64,000 nt of DNA from Clostridia bacterium (GTDB lineage Bacteria > Bacillota > Clostridia > Oscillospirales > UBA644). The notes beneath the pieces are model-generated. The model searched no databases. It saw nothing but the letters and a program-made list of their open reading frames with translations, and was not told the origin of the DNA. The number at the start of each line of letters is the position of its first letter. Positions within the stretch are counted from its first letter, which is position 1. Shown here piece by piece: positions 59,427 through 64,000 of the stretch. The translations under genes were made by a program, and so were the position numbers. Location: positions 16,782-80,781 of the forward strand of contig JAFRTE010000044.1 of assembly GCA_017427285.1 (NCBI GenBank), read 5' to 3'.

Positions 59427-60527
59427 TTATCTGAGAGCAGACGACGTATCGGTTTTGAATGTTTTTATTACGGGAACAACGGATATGAGAATTGCAAGTA
59501 TAATAATAATTGCGAGGGAAAGAGCGACGCTTGACGGAGTGATCGAGGCAAAATATCCTATATCGGATGATGAAAACGATTCTGTTGTGTTGAGTATCGC
59601 AAGAACGGCAAGTCCGAAAATATAGCCTATACATGATACCGCAACAAACCGTCCCGTCAGCTCAAAAGTTATATGAGATGCCGAAAAGCCTATAAGCTTT
59701 TTTATCGCTATCTGCTTTTCGCGTTTGCCTACAAAGAAAAATGCCGTAAGCATCGTCAAAAACAGTATCGATACGCCGGAAAACAGATATACCATCTCTG
59801 TTACAGGGTCTATTACTCTTATCAAGGGTTCATATTCCTCGATTTTGCACGAAACGTCATAATCGTTTTCCTGCACCTCGTTCATCATTTCAACAAAGCT
59901 GAAAAACGCATTGTCTATATCTGAAGTTGAGATACCGTCAATCATAAAGCTGCCTGCATAATCGCTTGCGGTAGCATAATATCCGCCCCAGTTCAGAAAT
60001 ACGCATATATCAAGGTCCGACGCTCTTTTTTCACCGCAAATGCCTATAACTCTGTATGAGTAACCGTTGTAATTGTAATATTTCACTCCGTTTTCTTCGG
60101 TACAGTTCCTGTCAGCCGCAATTTTACCCACAACGCAAAGCTTTTCGGAGGAAAGGAGCTGTTCATCACTGAAAAATGACCCTTCGGTTATCGGCGGAAC
60201 GGGATAATCGCCCTTACCGTAAAAGAGTCGCACAGAGTCAAGACTGTAATCTTTTATCATAATGGTGCCGGACGGGCGGGAAAGCGAGAAATTTCCGTCT
60301 ATCTTTTCGGGATCAAGAACAAATGTATCGGATTTTGACGATATGTTCATTACACGACAGTCTGTTCCGTAATAATTGTTGAAGCTGCGGCTGTTTGAAT
60401 TGTTCAGAACGAACTGATTTACTAGAATGAGCGCAAAAACCGTTATTATGGCAAACGCAAAAAAGATAGAAAGATTATCATAGGTGAATATCTTTTTTAA
60501 AGCTGTTTTTAACGACTCTTTTGTCAT
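59427..60527 (-). CDS. FtsX-type ABC transporter permease, third of three
   Basis: A 366-residue protein with the FtsX/MacB permease plan: one N-terminal membrane segment (residues 18-36), an extracellular domain of about 210 residues and three helices at the C-terminus, where VGKREKQIAIKKLIGFSASH is the cytoplasmic coupling region. It is not a close copy of the two upstream permeases. It begins 9 bases after the second permease gene, so the three form one operon. No ABC ATPase gene is present in the window. Confidence 0.85.
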   Translation of the reverse strand: MTKESLKTALKKIFTYDNLSIFFAFAIITVFALILVNQFVLNNSNSRSFNNYYGTDCRVMNISSKSDTFVLDPEKIDGNFSLSRPSGTIMIKDYSLDSVRLFYGKGDYPVPPITEGSFFSDEQLLSSEKLCVVGKIAADRNCTEENGVKYYNYNGYSYRVIGICGEKRASDLDICVFLNWGGYYATASDYAGSFMIDGISTSDIDNAFFSFVEMMNEVQENDYDVSCKIEEYEPLIRVIDPVTEMVYLFSGVSILFLTMLTAFFFVGKREKQIAIKKLIGFSASHITFELTGRFVAVSCIGYIFGLAVLAILNTTESFSSSDIGYFASITPSSVALSLAIIIILAILISVVPVIKTFKTDTSSALR

Positions 60528-60536
60528 TTTTTTCTT

Positions 60537-61937
60537 CTATTCCTTTCCTTTCAGTATCTCTGCGATACTGTATTTTTTTATGCACCAGGCGGTGACGGCT
60601 ACGGTTACGACTATAAACAAAACCGTGAAAACAGCTATCATTATATACATTGACGGACTATTCATATACGGTATGTTTCTGTTTATAAATCTCAATACCG
60701 GTATATCGACAAAGCTGAGAATAAACGGAATATGAGCTATCGCAAAAGCGATTAATATCTGCATAAGCATTTCTATTGCGGAAAAGACGTATATATCCTT
60801 ATTCGTTGCTCCTACCGTCATATGAACTGTATATGAGCGTATATTCCTTTTAAATTTGTTAACCGTTGACACAACTATTCCGGAAACGGAGAAGATAAGA
60901 AGAAAAACCGCGATGACTACAAAGCTGTCGTTTCTTGCGGCAACGACCTGATCGAGAATTGCCTGGGTATTGTTTACCGAATCTATAAGATCATAATATT
61001 TATCTATAAAAAGTCCGTTAAGTTTCTGATTTATTATATCTGCATATTCGTCTGTTTTACCTTTTCTGATCAGAATTTTCCATTGCGTAATACGATCTGC
61101 GAGCGGATAGTTGCCTTTCTCTGCGATCGAAGGAAAATTAATGCTTATCGGGGCAATACAGGGAATAAATATCTGATCATTTGTTTTGCGTATGGATCCC
61201 GAAGCATTTGCAAACGTTACGTCTTTTTCTATAAATCCTACTATTCTGTATGAAGCGTATTCCTGATCGCGAGGACCGGGAGTGTAATTTTCAATCTCTT
61301 CATTCAGATATTCATCGATATACGGATCGTCTTCCATACCGAGAATATCACCTACATCGTAGTATTCCATATAGGAATACCCCGCAATAACGTTTATTAT
61401 GAGCTTTCTGCTCTTTGCGTTACGTATTTCATCAAAATCTTCCTGCGTTATTCCTCTGCCCTTGCATATAGGAAGATATTCATGCTCAAAAAAGGACTCG
61501 TCAGCCTGAATAAAGGACTGATCAAACAGTTTAGGTAATCCCGGTATCGGAGAACCTCTGAAAATGCAAAACTCAATGAAAAAATCATCATTCTGCATAT
61601 TGTAAAGATCACAGATAAGGCGGTCGGTTTCTATTTGAATACGAGACCATTCTTCGGGATCATTCTCGGCAAGATAATTCATTTCATGAATCAATGCAGC
61701 CGGCCCTTTTCCAGCAATTATGTCTTCAAGCGGCGCATCAATATGCATCTGATGATACGTCAGATACGTTTCGTTGTTTTTCAGGGACAGAGAGAGGTTT
61801 TCGGTATCGAAAACATTAGAAAATACGCCGATAAAAAAGAAAAATGCGGAGAGAAAAAGGATAGTGATAATTGTTATATACAGTCGTTTTGAAAGATTGT
61901 TGAAGGGTTCGAAAAGATATAGGTATAATTTATTCAT
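60537..61937 (-). CDS. FtsX-type ABC transporter permease, second of three (tandem paralogue)
   Basis: A 466-residue FtsX-type permease. An N-terminal membrane segment (residues 18-38) is followed by an outer domain of about 280 residues and three C-terminal helices, including a coupling region around FKRNIRSYTVHMTVGATNKD. It is nearly identical to the first permease in the N-terminal 50 residues and the C-terminal 130, while the outer domains differ at many positions. The gene follows 10 bases after the first permease. No ATPase is nearby. Confidence 0.87.
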   Translation of the reverse strand: MNKLYLYLFEPFNNLSKRLYITIITILFLSAFFFFIGVFSNVFDTENLSLSLKNNETYLTYHQMHIDAPLEDIIAGKGPAALIHEMNYLAENDPEEWSRIQIETDRLICDLYNMQNDDFFIEFCIFRGSPIPGLPKLFDQSFIQADESFFEHEYLPICKGRGITQEDFDEIRNAKSRKLIINVIAGYSYMEYYDVGDILGMEDDPYIDEYLNEEIENYTPGPRDQEYASYRIVGFIEKDVTFANASGSIRKTNDQIFIPCIAPISINFPSIAEKGNYPLADRITQWKILIRKGKTDEYADIINQKLNGLFIDKYYDLIDSVNNTQAILDQVVAARNDSFVVIAVFLLIFSVSGIVVSTVNKFKRNIRSYTVHMTVGATNKDIYVFSAIEMLMQILIAFAIAHIPFILSFVDIPVLRFINRNIPYMNSPSMYIMIAVFTVLFIVVTVAVTAWCIKKYSIAEILKGKE

Positions 61938-61947
61938 ATCGATTTTT

Positions 61948-63348
61948 TTATTCCTTCCCTTTCAGTATTTCAGCAAGGCTGTATTTTTTTATGCACCAGG
62001 CGGTGACGGCTACGGTTACGGCGATAAAAAGAACCGTGAAAATCATTATCATTATATACATTGACGGACTATTCATATACGGTATGTTTCTGTTTATAAA
62101 TCTTAATACCGGTATATCAACAAAGCTTAAAATAAACGGAATATGCGCTATCGCAAGCGCTATTATTATCTGCATAAGCATTTCTATTGCGGAAAAGGCA
62201 TATATATCTTTATTCGTCGCCCCAACAGTCATATGAACGGTATATGAGCGTATATTCCTTTTAAATTTGTTAACCGTTGATACAACTATTCCGGAAACGG
62301 AGAAGATAAGAAGAATAATCGCTATTATAATAAAGCTGTCGTTTCGTGCGGAGAGTATTTCGTCGAGTATCGCCCTCGTATTGTTGGATGAATCAACAAA
62401 ATCATAATATTTATCTATAAAAAGCCCGTTAAGCTTCTGATTTATTATATCAGCGTATTCGTCTGTTTTACCATTACGAATTAAAAATTTCCATGTAGGA
62501 ATTTCCGTTGAGACTCCCCATGCACCCTGTTCGGTAATTTCGGGAAAATTGATTCCGATCTGAGGCAGTGTAGGAACAAAAATCTGGTCGTCAGTGCTGT
62601 GTATGCCACCCGAAGGATTCGATGTGGTAACTCCTTTTTCAAGAAAGCCTACTATTCTGTATTTGGCGAAATCCTGATCAAAAAGACCGAGAGTGTATTC
62701 CGACGAGCCGTCATAGTCCGAAAAATATGACTGTGTTCCGTCGTCTTCCATGCTGAGAATATCGCCTATTTCATAATATTCCATATATGAATATCCGGCT
62801 ATTACATTTATTATCAGATCGGGGCTTTTGGCGTTTCGTATTTCTTCAAAGTCTTCGTGTGTTATCCCTCTGCCTTTGCAAATCGGTAAATATTCATGCA
62901 AAAAAAACGATTCATCTGCCTGAATAAAGCTTTGATCGAACAGTTCAGGCAACCCGGGAATCTGGAATGTTCTGTACATAAATCTTTCCATGATAAAATC
63001 ATCGTTTTGCATATTGTAAAGATCGCAGATAAAGCGGTCGGTTTCTTTTTCAATTCTTCTACGTTCTTCCGGTTCGTTTTGTATAAGATGATTCATCACC
63101 TGGTAAAACCTTTCCGCATTCGGATTGAATCTTGTTTCAAAAGGTTCAACGAGATACATCTGATGATAAGTCAAATAGATCTCGTTGTTTCTCAGAGACA
63201 GCGAAAGATTTTCCGTATTAAAAACATTGGAGAATACGCCGATAAAAAAGAAAAATGCGGAGAGGAAAAGAATAGTGATAATTGTTATGTATAAGCGTTT
63301 TGAAAGATTGTTGAAGGGCTCGAAAAGGTATAGGTATAATTTGTTCAT
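61948..63348 (-). CDS. FtsX-type ABC transporter permease, first of three (tandem paralogue)
   Basis: A 466-residue permease with the same layout and length as the second. The first 40 residues (MNKLYLYLFEPFNNLSKRLY) and the last 120 are almost the same in both, so a recent tandem duplication is clear. The outer domain has diverged more, with changed blocks around residues 70-110 and 215-280. It is the first permease after the secreted protein gene at 63422. FtsX-type permeases need an ATPase partner, which must be encoded elsewhere. Confidence 0.87.
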   Translation of the reverse strand: MNKLYLYLFEPFNNLSKRLYITIITILFLSAFFFFIGVFSNVFNTENLSLSLRNNEIYLTYHQMYLVEPFETRFNPNAERFYQVMNHLIQNEPEERRRIEKETDRFICDLYNMQNDDFIMERFMYRTFQIPGLPELFDQSFIQADESFFLHEYLPICKGRGITHEDFEEIRNAKSPDLIINVIAGYSYMEYYEIGDILSMEDDGTQSYFSDYDGSSEYTLGLFDQDFAKYRIVGFLEKGVTTSNPSGGIHSTDDQIFVPTLPQIGINFPEITEQGAWGVSTEIPTWKFLIRNGKTDEYADIINQKLNGLFIDKYYDFVDSSNNTRAILDEILSARNDSFIIIAIILLIFSVSGIVVSTVNKFKRNIRSYTVHMTVGATNKDIYAFSAIEMLMQIIIALAIAHIPFILSFVDIPVLRFINRNIPYMNSPSMYIMIMIFTVLFIAVTVAVTAWCIKKYSLAEILKGKE

Positions 63349-63421
63349 TTCTTTATCCTTCTATTTTCAGGATATGCCGGATCCTTGCATATCCTGATAA
63401 TCAGTTGATTTGTTGCATGGT

Positions 63422-63739
63422 CTATCCAAGCTCGGAATAGTTGCGGTGAGAATCTGCGTGATTGCCGATGTATACTTTTACTGAAGCATTTGAGTGCATA
63501 CCGTGCCAGTTTCCGTATCCACATTTAGTCTCCCATATAGATGAGGCTTCTGCTACCGCCCTATGTCTTTGCGGTTCGCCAGCACTTGTGGCGCACTGAG
63601 AGGTAATATATGTGTCATTCTCAGTATAATAATATGAGTCTTGAATAATGAGTATATTATCAGCCAAAAGCGGAGTTACGGTAATTACAGCAAAAGCCAT
63701 TATCAGTAATGCGGAGATCAATATTTTCTTGATCTTCAT
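63422..63739 (-). CDS. Small secreted protein preceding the FtsX permeases
   Basis: A 105-residue protein with a signal peptide of about 26 residues (hydrophobic core LISALLIMAFAVI, cleavage near LLA/D). The mature part has about 79 residues with two cysteines (C49 and C73), many aromatic residues and a glycine/histidine-rich tail (GYGNWHGMHSNASVKVY). No family was recognised with certainty. It lies 73 bases upstream of the permease operon on the same strand. A secreted bacteriocin-like peptide or envelope substrate of the exporter is possible, not shown. Confidence 0.72.
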   Translation of the reverse strand: MKIKKILISALLIMAFAVITVTPLLADNILIIQDSYYYTENDTYITSQCATSAGEPQRHRAVAEASSIWETKCGYGNWHGMHSNASVKVYIGNHADSHRNYSELG

Positions 63740-63863
63740 CTGAGTATCCTTCTTCCTTCGAAATTCGGAAACGCCGTCAAAGTCTTCACGGATTATTTGC
63801 CGGCTCGATTTCCGTTTCGTTTTGCGCGCAAAAAAACGGAACCGTTATAATCCGAAAACGGGG

Positions 63864-63892
63864 TTGACTTTTGTTCCTGAATATAGTATAAT
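63864..63892 (+). promoter_or_regulatory. Promoter of the gene leaving the window
   Basis: TTGACT at 63864-63869, 17 bases and TATAAT at 63887-63892. The ribosome site GGAGG lies near 63987, and the start codon is at 63994 or 63997. Confidence 0.82.
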
Positions 63893-63913
63893 ACAAAAAA
63901 AGAGCAAATTGCA

Positions 63914-63967
63914 ACTACAACTTTACGCAAAAGTGTATTACTGCTACACTTTTCTGAAAAGTTGTAG
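63914..63967 (+). promoter_or_regulatory. Nested palindrome in the leader of the last gene
   Basis: CTACAACTTT...AAAAGTGTA pairs with TACACTTTT...AAGTTGTAG. The arms are about 23 bases and match at 20, with a 7-9 base centre. The site sits between the promoter and the ribosome site. Inside it AGTGTA and TACACT are 7 bases apart. It may be an operator or a transcript hairpin. Confidence 0.65.
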
Positions 63968-63993
63968 CGGTATATTTATTTTTAGCGGAGGAT

Positions 63994-64000
63994 ATGATGG
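63994..64000 (+). CDS. Start of a gene running off the window
   Basis: ATGATG begins at 63994, 4 bases after GGAGG, with a consensus promoter about 100 bases upstream. Only two codons are visible, so nothing can be said about the product. Confidence 0.5.

Noticed and set aside
63422..63739. Lactococcin 972-like bacteriocin
   Set aside because: Size, signal peptide and His/Ser-rich tail are suggestive, but the family's aromatic and glycine pattern could not be aligned with confidence.
63932..63950. YtrA-type GntR operator (AGTGTA/TACACT)
   Set aside because: The half-sites match, but the known YtrA spacing is 13 bases and here it is 7, so the assignment was not made.
1..64000. CRISPR array, tRNA, rRNA, transposase or prophage genes
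   Set aside because: No regularly spaced repeats, cloverleaf sequence, rRNA block or recombinase/transposase motif was seen on either strand.

Overview
The window looks like part of the chromosome of an uncultured gut-type clostridium (Bacillota). Supporting signs are near-consensus TTGACA-N17-TATAAT promoters, AGGAGG ribosome sites, lipoproteins with LxxC-type lipoboxes, a DacA/DacF-type carboxypeptidase, a LytS-5TM/SpoIIE-type phosphatase, FakA/FakB/PlsY lipid genes and an NPxTG-like sorting signal. The species is not identifiable by eye. No rRNA, tRNA, transposase or CRISPR array was seen.

Layout. 0-9.3 kb (mostly +): a split chromate transporter, thioredoxin reductase, a DUF308 protein, an Idh-type oxidoreductase, a DUF624 protein, an MFS carrier, a D-Ala-D-Ala carboxypeptidase and a vWA lipoprotein. 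9.3-15.4 kb (-): a PadR/DUF1700/DUF4097 envelope operon, then a DUF3795 (frameshifted)/NatA/NatB/ABC-F cluster. 15.5-33 kb: orphan family-1 solute-binding lipoproteins without permeases, mixed with a six-hairpin glycosidase-like protein, an SGNH esterase, a URO-D-like protein and small metabolic genes. 33-43.8 kb (-): GNAT/YoaP, TfoX-N, a P-loop kinase, a tyrosine phosphatase, PncB, a PNPOx-like protein, a beta-helix protein, an ECF sigma/anti-sigma pair and CstA.

43.9-47.2 kb is a compact AT-rich restriction-modification island. A methylase fused to a target-recognition domain (+) converges on an HNH nuclease preceded by an overlapping XRE-type controller (-). The island is bracketed by imperfect inverted repeats, each followed by a terminator. 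Just outside it lie two 5'-truncated genes joined head to head, a sortase-anchored surface protein and a histidine kinase.

48.3-51.2 kb (-): a MarR/nitroreductase/radical-SAM/flavodoxin operon with two palindromic operators at its promoter. 51.3-55.5 kb (-): hydrolase/FakB/FakA/PlsY, a pathway from free fatty acids to lysophosphatidate. 55.6-59.4 kb: a membrane protein, a sialidase-like BNR protein, a DUF937 protein and the 3' remnant of another solute-binding gene. 59.4-63.7 kb (-): a small secreted protein and three FtsX-type permeases (two are tandem paralogues) with no ATPase in view. The last bases hold a strong promoter and a nested palindrome in front of a gene that leaves the window.

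Two genes (a solute-binding lipoprotein and DUF3795) carry single-base shifts at 7-base homopolymers. These may be sequencing errors or real slippage.
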